This document shows positions 7,486 through 15,519 of a DNA stretch of 20,973 nucleotides, piece after piece. The stretch lies in assembly GCA_040753915.1 (NCBI GenBank), contig JBFMDN010000087.1:1-20973 (forward strand), read 5' to 3'. The position numbers and the translations under genes are program-made. The number at the start of each line of letters is the position of its first letter. The stretch's first letter is position 1. Below the pieces are notes generated by a model, which worked only from the letters and a program-made list of their open reading frames with translations, searched no databases and was not told the origin of the DNA. Source of the stretch: JBFMDN01 sp040753915 (GTDB taxonomy: Bacteria > Desulfobacterota > Desulfomonilia > Desulfomonilales > Desulfomonilaceae).

Positions 7486-8379
7486 ATGAATAGCGACAAA
7501 CTGAAAGCCTGGGTCCAGGCGAGCCGTGTGCCGTTCTTCGTCGCAACTCTCGTCCCTCTGGGGTTGGGAGGCGTGGTGAGCAATGCCGCGGGTTACTGGG
7601 ACACAATGAGGTGGATTGTGGTACTCGCTGCCTGCTTTCTTGTGCACTTATGCACAAACCTTGCCAACGACTATTTCGACTTTGTTGCGGGCGCGGATTC
7701 TGGAGACTCAATAGGTGGCAGCCGGGTGATTCAGGAGGGAAAGATAACACTCAGCCAGCTTCGGCAGGCGATGATACTGTGTTATTCGCTGGCATTTGTA
7801 TGCGGTCTGTGGATCGTATGGGTATCCCAGCTTCGGTGGCTTGGCCCTGTCATGCTCTTTTCGTTCTTTTCCAGTCTGTACTATACGGCGCCGCCGGTGC
7901 GGTATGGCTACAGAGGTCTGGGGGAGCTCTTTGTCGGCATAAACATGGGGCCGGTCATGGTCGCCGGAACTGCAGCGGTGGTATCAGGTCAATTCATTCT
8001 CCGGGCATTCTGGTTGTCCATCCCGATTGGCTTGATGGTGGCCATGATCCTGTACTACCAGTCCCTCTCCGACATACCGGAAGATGAGGCTGTGGGAAAA
8101 CGAACTCTTGCGGTGAGGCTGGGAAAGGCCAGAGCGATTTGGGGAATGCGCGCTTTCTTCGCCGGAACCCTGGGCTCTATTCTGGTCCTGGTGTGGCAGG
8201 AACAGATTCATCCCGTGGCTCTCGTTACCACGGCGGGCGTGATTCCGGCGTACCGCATAGACAGGATGATTTCGCGCACGCGAGATTGGAAATCCCTCCA
8301 CGACAAGGGCAGCGCAGTGAGAATGTTTTACCTCACAATCGGTCTCATCATGATTTTGACGGTGGCCTGGCTGGGGTAA
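7486..8379 (+). CDS. menA: UbiA-family prenyltransferase, MenA-like (1,4-dihydroxy-2-naphthoate polyprenyltransferase)
   Basis: 297 residues and multi-spanning, with about eight to nine hydrophobic helices. The first aspartate-rich site is NDYFDFVAGAD (N61-D62...D65); the second is DIPEDEAVGKRTLAVRLG (D196-P198-E199-D200, then GKRTL). Both bind the Mg-diphosphate of the polyprenyl donor. The N-terminal W.QASR.PF and the motif pattern are closest to MenA, which attaches the isoprenoid tail in menaquinone synthesis; a UbiA-type prenyltransferase of the futalosine route is a possible alternative. The start at 7486 has GAGGGAG seven bases upstream, and 16 upstream in-frame codons look non-coding. 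It lies downstream of the ABC genes and converges on the B3/B4 gene 80 bases away. Confidence 0.85.
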   Translation: MNSDKLKAWVQASRVPFFVATLVPLGLGGVVSNAAGYWDTMRWIVVLAACFLVHLCTNLANDYFDFVAGADSGDSIGGSRVIQEGKITLSQLRQAMILCYSLAFVCGLWIVWVSQLRWLGPVMLFSFFSSLYYTAPPVRYGYRGLGELFVGINMGPVMVAGTAAVVSGQFILRAFWLSIPIGLMVAMILYYQSLSDIPEDEAVGKRTLAVRLGKARAIWGMRAFFAGTLGSILVLVWQEQIHPVALVTTAGVIPAYRIDRMISRTRDWKSLHDKGSAVRMFYLTIGLIMILTVAWLG

Positions 8380-8458
8380 TGTTATTCCCCGGGCATAAAG
8401 GATTTCCCTCGTACATCTCTGTGCAATGAAGATTCTCCTCATCCTGGCGGTATGCGGG

Positions 8459-9181
8459 TCACCGGATTATCATCTCCGGGTTTCCGCTGCTCAAGATCTC
8501 GTACCTGAAATTGGTTCCGCCGCAGAATTGTTGTATCAGATCAATGAGCTCTTCACAGGCAGCCGCAATCTCCGACTGAGGGACCGGCGGAAGGCCGTCC
8601 ACATTGAATTCCACCGCTGTGGAGTCGGGTTTCATGATCGTGTGCTGGGCCTGTCTCCACGTCCACCGTCGGGTCAGAACCGTACTGCCCTCCACGAAGA
8701 TAACTTCCCCCGGCGATGGGTGCTCCACAGAATCTTCGCCGAACGGCACGAACTGTTCATCTCCGACCGCGGGACGAAGCTCGATATCCTGGGTAACGAC
8801 ATCGACCGCGTGCCCACCTGCTGGAACAAGATGACTCAGTGACACGATATTCCCAATGTCGACGAGCGCATTGATGGACGGGATTTCTTGACCCTTGAGC
8901 ACGCGACGAGCCATGGCTTCCATGGAAGGACGGAATTTGCTGGGTTTGGCTCCTATGGCGCGGTAGGCCTCACGCCATGACACGAACCTGGGGTGATCGG
9001 AGATCGCGTTTGAATCGATTTGGCGAAGAAGGTTAGCCTCGGTGTCACGCAATCGGGACACAAGCTCGGGAGGCGACTGACCATTCCTCACATCGAAGGC
9101 CAGGACTACACCGCGCACGTACTCCGGAAACAGCTCGAATACTTGAGGTCTTATCCGATAGCGGATGGCTGGGTCACTCAT
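8459..9181 (-). CDS. Free-standing B3/B4 (tRNA-binding/editing-like) domain protein
   Basis: 240 residues. The region of about 60-200 resembles the B3/B4 domain of the phenylalanyl-tRNA synthetase beta subunit: WREAYRAIGAKPSKFRPS, LPPVPQ-like linkers, SINALVDIGNIVSLSHLVPAGGHAVD and ELRPAVGDEQFVPFG are the hallmark pieces. In PheRS this domain edits mischarged tyrosine; stand-alone versions are widespread and mostly uncharacterised, so a role in trans-editing or aminoacyl substrate handling is only suggested. No synthetase core is present. The start at 9181 is favoured by GGAGG four bases upstream and a family-like N-terminus (SDPAIRYRI); the frame stays open for 31 further codons. It is transcribed divergently from mgtE. 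Confidence 0.82.
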   Translation of the reverse strand: MSDPAIRYRIRPQVFELFPEYVRGVVLAFDVRNGQSPPELVSRLRDTEANLLRQIDSNAISDHPRFVSWREAYRAIGAKPSKFRPSMEAMARRVLKGQEIPSINALVDIGNIVSLSHLVPAGGHAVDVVTQDIELRPAVGDEQFVPFGEDSVEHPSPGEVIFVEGSTVLTRRWTWRQAQHTIMKPDSTAVEFNVDGLPPVPQSEIAAACEELIDLIQQFCGGTNFRYEILSSGNPEMIIR

Positions 9182-9289
9182 ATGTCCTCCGAACCAGAGA
9201 GTGTGCGGTGAAGGATACACCAATCGCATCCCCTTTTCATCTGTCAATGTGAGCTCTCTGTGAGAATGGCACATTCCGCAGCTAGTTCT

Positions 9290-9318
9290 TTGACGGGACG
9301 TTGCCCCTTGCGTATCTT
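9290..9318 (+). promoter_or_regulatory. Sigma70-type promoter of mgtE
   Basis: TTGACG (9290-9295), a 17-base spacer, then TATCTT (9313-9318). The predicted start near 9325 gives an untranslated leader of about 105 bases before mgtE. I looked for an M-box-like magnesium riboswitch in the leader; it is too short and I do not recognise the fold. Confidence 0.55.
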
Positions 9319-9431
9319 TTTACGGGGGGGAGAGAGTCCACGGTAAATTCAAAAACTCCGCGATCGTCCCGGCCAGTTAACCACCGGTTCAAGTGTAACG
9401 TCCCAGGCGAGTTGCAGAGGGGAAGCAAATC

Positions 9432-10781
9432 ATGAATACACGGGTGTGCGTAGCAGATATCAAAGACGGATTGGAATCCCATGACCAGGAAAGGTTACAG
9501 CGGGCACTCGAGGGGGTCCACCCTGCAGATGCTGCGCGAATAATCGGTACCTTCCCCCCCGATCAGATCGCGGCGTACGTCGGGATCGTGGGTGTCCATG
9601 CAGCGCGCGAGGCATTCCAATTCCTCCCCTTCGAGACTCAGGAGAAGGTCCTCGAAATTCTTTCGCCGGATATTCTCGGGCACCTGGTGACCTTGCTGAG
9701 CCCCGACGATCGAGCCGACCTTTTCGAGAAACTGGACCCGGATTTCCGAGAACGACTCCTTTCGCTCCTGATCCGCAGGGAACGCCAGGAAATCATGCAA
9801 TTGCTCACGTACCCTGATGATAGCGCCGGTGCGTACATGACTACTGATTATGCCTCTCTCTCGAAAGATCTATCGATACCGGACGCCTTGGATCAACTGC
9901 GCATACAAGCGCCCACAAGAGAAACCATCTATTATGCCTACGTGGTCGATGGCGCTCGCCACCTCATCGGGTTCGTATCCCTCCAGGATCTCATTCTGGC
10001 TCCCCGTCACAGCCGCGTTGAGAAGATCATGCATAGGGAAGTGATATCAGTGAACGTCAAGGACGACATCGAGGAAGTCGCGAAGCTCATGTCGCACTAC
10101 GATTTTCTGGCCGTTCCCGTTGTGGATGAGGAGCGGCGGCTGGTAGGCATCATCACCCATGACGATATCCTGGACGTGGTCCAGGAAGAGGCCACCGAAG
10201 ACATGTATCGTCTGGCCAGTCTCGATACCAACGAGAGAATCGATTCGCCAATTCCGAAATCCATTCGACTGAGGCTCCCGTGGCTGTTGCTGAACCTCGG
10301 CACCTCTCTTATTGCAGCCTCGGCGGTGAGTTTCTTCTCCCAAACTATTGAGCAGGTCGTTGCCCTGGCGAGCATGATGACCGTGGTTGCCACTCTGGGG
10401 GGAAACTCGGGCAACCAAGCTCTCACGATTGTCGTGCGGTCTATGGCCCTGGAAGAGGGAAGTATACGAAACAAGACCGCGATAGTGCTTAAGAGCCTGG
10501 GAGTTGGTCTCGTTAACGGCCTCATTTGCGGATTGGCCGTCGCTTTGCTCTCGTACGCGTGGTTCGGAAACGGATGGCTTTCCGCTCTGGTTTGCGTTGC
10601 CATGACCTTGAATCTCGCAAGCTCCGGGCTGTTCGGCGCGCTGGTGCCCATCACCCTGCGCAAGCTCAAGCTCGACCCAGCTCTTGGCTCGAGCGTCCTT
10701 TTGACCACAATTACTGACACGGGTGGATTCCTGATCCTTCTCGGCCTGGCAACGCTGTTCGTCAGGCAATTGATGGCGTAA
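9432..10781 (+). CDS. mgtE: Magnesium transporter MgtE
   Basis: 449 residues, the usual family length. The order is a cytoplasmic MgtE N domain (about 1-130, helical), two CBS domains (about 135-255, e.g. YVVDGARHLIGFVSLQDLI, then FLAVPVVDEERRLVGIITHDDIL), a connecting helix and five transmembrane helices. Pore-region motifs are GGNSGNQALT at about 320-330 and ITDTGGFLILLGLA, with D429 matching the Mg-binding aspartate of characterised MgtE. The N and CBS domains sense intracellular Mg2+ and gate the channel. The start has GAGGGGAAG just upstream. It converges on the response-regulator gene with only 24 bases between, and no terminator is visible there. Confidence 0.96.
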   Translation: MNTRVCVADIKDGLESHDQERLQRALEGVHPADAARIIGTFPPDQIAAYVGIVGVHAAREAFQFLPFETQEKVLEILSPDILGHLVTLLSPDDRADLFEKLDPDFRERLLSLLIRRERQEIMQLLTYPDDSAGAYMTTDYASLSKDLSIPDALDQLRIQAPTRETIYYAYVVDGARHLIGFVSLQDLILAPRHSRVEKIMHREVISVNVKDDIEEVAKLMSHYDFLAVPVVDEERRLVGIITHDDILDVVQEEATEDMYRLASLDTNERIDSPIPKSIRLRLPWLLLNLGTSLIAASAVSFFSQTIEQVVALASMMTVVATLGGNSGNQALTIVVRSMALEEGSIRNKTAIVLKSLGVGLVNGLICGLAVALLSYAWFGNGWLSALVCVAMTLNLASSGLFGALVPITLRKLKLDPALGSSVLLTTITDTGGFLILLGLATLFVRQLMA

Positions 10782-10805
10782 AAGGATCAGGGGCCAGAGG
10801 AGCTC

Positions 10806-11249
10806 TCAGGGCAACTTGGCTGTGAAGAGCCAGAAAGAAACGATGGACCGAACGACCCTCAGGTACTCGTCGAAATGGGCAGGTTTCGTCACGAAACAGT
10901 TTGCATGGAGACGGTAGCTCTTGGCAATATCTGCTTCCGATTCAGAGGTAGTGAGAACGATCACCGGAATGTCCCAAAGCAAGGGTTCCCCCTTGATTTC
11001 TTCCAGTATCTCTCTTCCGTCCTTCTTGGGAATGTTCAGGTCCAGCAGAATGAGATTAGGCCGCGGGGCATTCCCATACTCTCCGCGACGGTACAAATAG
11101 TCGAGGGCGTCTTTCCCGTCTTGCACCACTGTCAGGCGAAAGATCTCATCTTGTCCTTGAAGGGCTTCCTCTGTGACGAGGACGTCCACCGGATTGTCCT
11201 CGACGAGAAGTATTTCAACAGGCTGTCTTGTAGGTGCTTCGCTGTTCAT
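10806..11249 (-). CDS. Single-domain response regulator (Rcp1/CheY-like receiver)
   Basis: 147 residues consisting of a receiver domain only. Conserved residues are all present: acidic pair E17-D18, phospho-acceptor D70 in LILLDLNIPKKDG, switch threonine T100/T101 in VLTTSES, and K122 in FVTKPA. The spacing and the DYLYRRGEY and RPNLILLDLNIP segments are typical of the Rcp1-type receivers that pair with phytochrome-like or hybrid histidine kinases. There is no output domain and no kinase gene in the window, so it is an orphan here and its partner is unknown. The start at 11249 is supported by AGAGGAAAAG directly upstream; an in-frame ATG 12 codons earlier is weaker. Confidence 0.92.
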   Translation of the reverse strand: MNSEAPTRQPVEILLVEDNPVDVLVTEEALQGQDEIFRLTVVQDGKDALDYLYRRGEYGNAPRPNLILLDLNIPKKDGREILEEIKGEPLLWDIPVIVLTTSESEADIAKSYRLHANCFVTKPAHFDEYLRVVRSIVSFWLFTAKLP

Positions 11250-11548
11250 CTTTTCCTCTTGCCGTGATGCTGAGGAAAAATTCACACACCGGATTCCCCT
11301 TGATCCTGCAACAAGGGTACTATATCACATCGAAGGGGTTTGGACGAAAGCCCTTTTTCGGAAACGGGGTTTTCCGGATGACTCCGAATGGCCCAGTCGA
11401 AAGGGCTGCGGTGACGACCGAGCGTCGGAAGTTCACCTGCGGGACTAGACGATTGAGACGATCGTTGACAATATGAAATTCATGGATGCGGGTATTTGTG
11501 ATACCATCCGGTCCGGACATCGACAATACTGCGGGAGCCTGACACGTG

Positions 11549-11797
11549 ATGAAGAGAGTTCGAGGAATGAAATATGTGAGTCCTGTTCACCAACGCAAGG
11601 CCGAGAGGCGGCAATTCGACAGCCTCCGGGCTATGGAGCTGTACTGTCCGCGGTGTAAGAGAGCCACACCCGTCCGCGAGCGTCTCTTGCTGGTCCTGCC
11701 GGAAGGAGACAAATACGAGTATCTTTGCTCAATATGTGGCACGTCCGTGGGAGACAAGATCGAGAAGGGACAGCCTCATCCCATCATCATCACGTGA
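11549..11797 (+). CDS. Small zinc-ribbon protein of unknown function
   Basis: 82 residues. Two CxxC pairs, CPRC (about 33-36) and CSIC (about 59-62), are separated by 22 residues and should bind one zinc ion as a ribbon. Between them lies a conserved-looking RERLLLVLPEGDKYEYL strand pair. I recall similar small 'cytoplasmic proteins' in other Desulfobacterota, but their function is not known to me; nucleic-acid or protein contact is a guess. The start is uncertain: the ATG at 11549 has GGGAG 11 bases upstream, the GTG just before it is possible, and ATG at 11567 would give 76 residues. A hairpin GGTAT-N5-ATACC at 11491-11505 lies in the otherwise featureless 300-base gap upstream. Confidence 0.72.
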   Translation: MKRVRGMKYVSPVHQRKAERRQFDSLRAMELYCPRCKRATPVRERLLLVLPEGDKYEYLCSICGTSVGDKIEKGQPHPIIIT

Positions 11798-11878
11798 GCT
11801 GGGAGAAGAAAAAGGGAATCCTCGCACGGGAAGAATTTGGCCCCCCGTTTGGCGTCACGGTGAGGAAAGGTGGCAGCG

Positions 11879-12868
11879 TTATTCAGTGGGCGCATGACGG
11901 CGAACCGTCATGTATGTCATCCCCGGCAAGCCCAAAATGCATGCCCAAAGGAAGGTAAGCACCCGGAAAACCAGCGTCCCTACTATTGCCCTGGCCGGAT
12001 CGAGGCCGAAGATCTGCGGAATCTGAATTGTCACCGCATCGAAGATGCCGAGAGACCCAGGGGTGATACCCAAGAGATTCGCTATGCCCCCCAAGCTCGA
12101 CGTGACGATCACTCCGGAGACAGAAAGCGGGGCTCCGATCGCTGCGTAGATGAAAAAGAAGGCCCCGGCCAGGCATAACGAAATTAAGAGAATCAAGAAT
12201 GACACGTGTGCAAGCAAGCGCCTGTCGCGCGTCAACAAATGCCAGGAATGCGCCGGTCGAGAAATGAGGCCGATCAGTCCCTCGCGGCCCCATGTGACAG
12301 GGGGAGGGAATACGCTCAAGTACAAACACAACCCGAACAGCAACGCAATGCCTAGGCTCAAGACAGGATAGAATTTCCCGTACAAAGTCCACAGCAACCC
12401 GAGGGCAATCAGAGCCAACGTTGTATTGACGAGAGCCACCAGGAGAGCAGTCCCCGCATATATGGCTGCAAATGCGGAGAAATTCAGCCCGTGCGCCTTC
12501 TTGAGATACACCGCGAGAGCTCCTGATCCACCCCGCATGGGAATCACCAGGTTAGCGAGGATCATGCCGTTTGTGATCGCTGTCAACTCAGCGGGACCCA
12601 ATTTCAGGCCGAATTTTGCGAGGAACAGGTGCATTTGGAGCACATTCAGCACGTAACTCGACAAAACAAAGAGAGCCGCTGCCATTGTGCCCCCAAAGGA
12701 GATCCTAGATAAGAAGGCAAATTCCTCCCAGTGGGACCAAATGTACCAGCCGCACAGGAGCACGAACGCGACTACGATCGCATATCCGATCAGAGCCGCT
12801 GAAAACGCATTCCGGCCGTTGTCCAATTCGGGGGCGGGCGTTTCATACTGTTCCGTGGAGTGAGCCAC
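11879..12868 (-). CDS. Integral membrane protein, lysylphosphatidylglycerol synthase TM-region/flippase-like family
   Basis: 329 residues with about eight hydrophobic helices. Family features (LPG_synthase_TM, formerly UPF0104) include the R.GG segment IPMRGGSGALAVYLKKAHGLN after TM3 and the C-terminal GGIANLLGITPGSLGIFDA...AIVGTLVFRVLTF. Family members include the flippase half of MprF and many stand-alone membrane proteins near glycosyltransferases. No catalytic C-terminal aminoacyl transferase domain is attached here, so lipid transport is more likely than lysyl-lipid synthesis. The start codon is GTG at 12868, with GGAGAAG eight bases upstream. The 67-residue gene lies 199 bases upstream on the same strand. 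Confidence 0.87.
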   Translation of the reverse strand: MAHSTEQYETPAPELDNGRNAFSAALIGYAIVVAFVLLCGWYIWSHWEEFAFLSRISFGGTMAAALFVLSSYVLNVLQMHLFLAKFGLKLGPAELTAITNGMILANLVIPMRGGSGALAVYLKKAHGLNFSAFAAIYAGTALLVALVNTTLALIALGLLWTLYGKFYPVLSLGIALLFGLCLYLSVFPPPVTWGREGLIGLISRPAHSWHLLTRDRRLLAHVSFLILLISLCLAGAFFFIYAAIGAPLSVSGVIVTSSLGGIANLLGITPGSLGIFDAVTIQIPQIFGLDPARAIVGTLVFRVLTFLWACILGLPGMTYMTVRRHAPTE

Positions 12869-13067
12869 TTGGATTCTTCTCCGCTGCTCTCATTGGGAGA
12901 ATTGAGAAGCTGGCACGATCGGAAACGACGGCACACAATATCGCATCCTGCAAAAAACGTCCACCCCTTCGGCTTCCTACACGGTACAGATTCAATTGAA
13001 GTCCTGTCCTGCCGACCACGCTGGCTCTCGCCCCTTTCGACCATACTCCCCCGAGGCGGATGCGGAA

Positions 13068-13271
13068 CTAGTTGTCCCTTGGGGGATTGGGAGTCCGCCA
13101 CAGAGGATTCATGAGCTCTTTCATGCGCTTTGTGTGCTCGATCAGCCATTGGCTGCTTGGATACCTGCCTCGCAGAATCCGGCTGCGCAACTCTTCGGTC
13201 AGGGGATGCTTAGGAAACTGCTTCCTGAACCTCTCATAGGTTTCTGTAAATTCAGAGAAAAGCGAAGCCAT
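13068..13271 (-). CDS. Small hypothetical protein (67 residues)
   Basis: Not recognised. The protein is helical and charged (MASLFSEFTETYERFRKQFP then KHPLTEELRSRIL), with no signal peptide or membrane segment. It is considered real because an ideal GGAGG lies six bases before the ATG, a plausible promoter lies 40-65 bases upstream, and the composition is protein-like with balanced charges and four tryptophan/tyrosine residues. It might form a unit with the membrane-protein gene 199 bases downstream; I see nothing else in that gap. Confidence 0.55.
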   Translation of the reverse strand: MASLFSEFTETYERFRKQFPKHPLTEELRSRILRGRYPSSQWLIEHTKRMKELMNPLWRTPNPPRDN

Positions 13272-13307
13272 TGAAAACCTCCGTTGCTTCTTGTACGAGA
13301 AGCGCCA

Positions 13308-13335
13308 GTCATATAAACTTCATCGAATAAGACAA
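13308..13335 (-). promoter_or_regulatory. Possible promoter of the 67-residue gene
   Basis: On the minus strand: TTGTCT (13335-13330), a 16-base spacer, then TATGAC (13313-13308), about 37 bases before the ATG. The surrounding 13300-13420 stretch is clearly more AT-rich than its neighbours. Match to consensus is moderate. Confidence 0.35.
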
Positions 13336-13519
13336 TTGTACGGTACAGAGGTTCCTCGTATTTTACTTTGATTTGACGTATAAATTTGTTTGCATAAGCC
13401 GAACGCCGGGCGATTCTTCGACGCGTCATGAGAGGAAGAGATCAGGTACTAGTTGCCAAGAGTGCCGTCCCATCCCGTTTGTAAACGACACTCCTACGAG
13501 GACCGCAGACCAGTAGAAT

Positions 13520-13716
13520 GAAACTGTCTCAAAACCCTGCAGTCCGCAATAATCGTGGCACACCCCCCTCACCCTGACCTCTCCCCCGAAGCGGGGGAGA
13601 GGGGATTCCTCCGGCTCCCTCTCACTCTGGGAGAGAGTTTGAGTGAGGGCTCTTGGGCAATATCCTCCCTCACCGTACCACTTTTTCTGTTGTTTCCCGA
13701 GCTTTGAGACAGTTTC
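13520..13716 (+). mobile_element. Inverted-repeat element copy 2 (MITE-like, complete, 197 bp)
   Basis: Bounded by GAAACTGTCTCAAA (13520-13533) and TTTGAGACAGTTTC (13703-13716), perfect inverted termini of 14 bp. Inside are two nested palindromes: CTCTCCCCC-GAAG-CGGGGGAGAG and CCCTCTCACTCTGGGAGAG. There is no credible ORF and no clear target duplication. It is inverted relative to the copies at 1-121 and 20627-20842 and very similar to both. It lies between the 67-residue gene and the hydrogenase terminator. Confidence 0.75.
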
Positions 13717-13766
13717 GTCTCGCCCGCCATTGTTGATTCCGAGAAACAGACAGCATTATTGGCAAC

Positions 13767-13796
13767 AAAAAAAACGCGGCCCGCAGGGGCCGCGTT
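13767..13796 (-). terminator. Rho-independent terminator of the hydrogenase operon
   Basis: On the minus strand, a perfect 10-bp stem AACGCGGCCC/GGGCCGCGTT (13796-13773) with a 4-base loop is followed by eight T residues (13774-13767). It lies 24 bases after the large-subunit stop codon. This ends the operon after two genes. Confidence 0.92.
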
Positions 13797-13819
13797 CGTC
13801 ATTTCAACACATAGGGGTC

Positions 13820-15484
13820 CTATGATACGCGGAACTTGTAGACCTCGTTCGTGTGAGGATCGATCACGTGCACTGCACAGGCAATGCAGGGATCGAAGGA
13901 GTGGACGGTCCTCAGGATCTCCAAGGGTTTCTTCGGATCAGCGACAGGGGTGCCGATGAGGGCGTTCTCGACGGGGCCTTTCTGACCCTTTGCGTCTGCG
14001 GGGCCAAGGTTCCAGGTGGAAGGCACTACCTGCTGGTAGTTCTTGATCTTGCCCTTCTCGATATTCACCCAGTGGCCGAGCGATCCCCGTGCCACGTCGT
14101 TGAGGCCGAAGCCTTGGCCGCTTGTGGTCTCATCGAGCTTGTATGGGGTAAAGGTTTTGGTGTCGCCCTTCTTGATATTCTCGACGAGCTCCATGGTCCA
14201 CTTCTCCGCGGCCTTCGCGTTCACGAGGCACTTGATGCCGCGGGCTGCCAACCGGCCGAGGGTAGAGAATAGGGCGTCGGGCTTGAGCTCGAGCTTCTTG
14301 AGGACGCCGTCCACGGTCTCCTTGATCTCTTTGTTTCCGCCCACGTATGACACGAGGCACTGGGCAAGCGGGCCGACTTCCATGACCTGGCCATCATAGC
14401 GTGGTGCCTTGAGCCAGGTATACTTACCGTCCTTGTCTTTCGTGTTGGGTACGGCACCCTTGAGGGCATCGCCGCTGAGAGGCTTGGTCTCGCCCACGGA
14501 CGGATGCAGCGGCTTGTCACCCTCATACCAGGCATGGGTGACGTCTTCGGTGATCTTCTGGGTATCTACGGGAACTAACTTGAGCTCCTTGTTAAGGACT
14601 ATTCCCCTGGGGAAGTAGAAACTTTCAGGTTCCTTGTCGCTCTCGGGGAAATCGCCGTAGGCCAGGAAGTTGCTGTTTCCACCGATCTTGCTCCAGTCCT
14701 TGTAGAAGCTCGCGACCGCGAGCAGGTCAGGTATGTATACTTCTTCGATGAATTTGATTTGAGCCTGAAGCATGAACAGGTACTGGGAGATCCTGTCTGC
14801 ATTGAGCTGATTGGCGACCGTGACGCCACCGGGCAGGTGTCCCTGAAGGTGCGGATTTTTAGCTCCCCAGATCGCCGTCATCTGCGCCGCAAACACCTGC
14901 TGGCGCAGGTTGTCCAGATAGTGACCGACGGCCATGAGGTTGGCTTCAGGAGGCAGCTTATACGCTGGATGTCCCCAATACGCATTCGCGAACGGCCCGA
15001 GCTGCCCGGAATCCACAAATGCTTTCAGCTTGCCTTTGAGTCCTTGGTAATACGCCTTGGTTTGGGGTCGGCCGCTGACAGCCGCTGAAAGGTCCGCTGT
15101 CTTCTTGGGATCGGCTTGGAGCGCGGAGACCACGTCCACCCAATCAAGCGCGCACAATTGATAGAAGTGTACCGTGTGGTCATGCATGTTCTGGGCAGCA
15201 TGTGTGAGGTTTCGGACGATGCGTGCGTTGGGCGGAATCTTGATCTTCAGAGCGTCTTCCACTGCCCGTACGGACGCCAGGGAATGGACCAGAGTACACA
15301 CACCGCAGGAGCGTTGGGTCAACAGGTGGGCATCCCGGGGATCTCTACCCTGGAGGATGATCTCGAGCCCCCTGAAGAGCGTTCCACTGCTCCACGCATC
15401 TTTGACCTTACCGTTCTGGATTTCCACCTCGATCCTGAGATGGCCTTCGATCCTGGGTATGGGATCAACGACAACTCTCGCCAT
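13820..15484 (-). CDS. hynB: Periplasmic [NiFe] hydrogenase, large subunit
   Basis: 554 residues, carrying the Ni-Fe active site for H2 oxidation or evolution. N-terminal motif RIEGHLRIEVE (11-21) is followed by the L1 cysteine pair C60-G-V-C63 in RSCGVCTLVH. The C-terminal pair is C533/C536 in DPCIACAVH. All four Ni ligands are cysteine, so it is not a selenoprotein. A 15-residue tail after H539 (VIDPHTNEVYKFRVS) is the extension removed by the maturation protease once Ni is inserted. The start at 15484 is fixed by AAGGAG eight bases upstream. It follows the small-subunit gene by 35 bases in one operon and relies on that subunit's Tat signal for export. The symbol follows Desulfovibrio-type naming, where usage for the two subunits varies. 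Confidence 0.96.
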   Translation of the reverse strand: MARVVVDPIPRIEGHLRIEVEIQNGKVKDAWSSGTLFRGLEIILQGRDPRDAHLLTQRSCGVCTLVHSLASVRAVEDALKIKIPPNARIVRNLTHAAQNMHDHTVHFYQLCALDWVDVVSALQADPKKTADLSAAVSGRPQTKAYYQGLKGKLKAFVDSGQLGPFANAYWGHPAYKLPPEANLMAVGHYLDNLRQQVFAAQMTAIWGAKNPHLQGHLPGGVTVANQLNADRISQYLFMLQAQIKFIEEVYIPDLLAVASFYKDWSKIGGNSNFLAYGDFPESDKEPESFYFPRGIVLNKELKLVPVDTQKITEDVTHAWYEGDKPLHPSVGETKPLSGDALKGAVPNTKDKDGKYTWLKAPRYDGQVMEVGPLAQCLVSYVGGNKEIKETVDGVLKKLELKPDALFSTLGRLAARGIKCLVNAKAAEKWTMELVENIKKGDTKTFTPYKLDETTSGQGFGLNDVARGSLGHWVNIEKGKIKNYQQVVPSTWNLGPADAKGQKGPVENALIGTPVADPKKPLEILRTVHSFDPCIACAVHVIDPHTNEVYKFRVS

Positions 15485-15519
15485 TGTATCGCTCCTTCTC
15501 AATAACTTGTCTCATGTAA

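Noticed and set aside
12790..13149. 119-codon minus-strand frame overlapping the GTG start of the membrane protein
   Set aside because: Overlaps two better-supported genes, and the composition (R, S, P and H rich) is typical of a non-coding frame.
13569..13802. 77-codon minus-strand frame over the element and terminator
   Set aside because: It lies within a non-coding inverted-repeat element and translates the palindromes into low-complexity sequence.
13820..15484. Selenocysteine [NiFeSe] hydrogenase
   Set aside because: Both C-terminal nickel ligands are cysteine codons (DPCIACAVH), and the medial-cluster site has proline as in [NiFe] enzymes.
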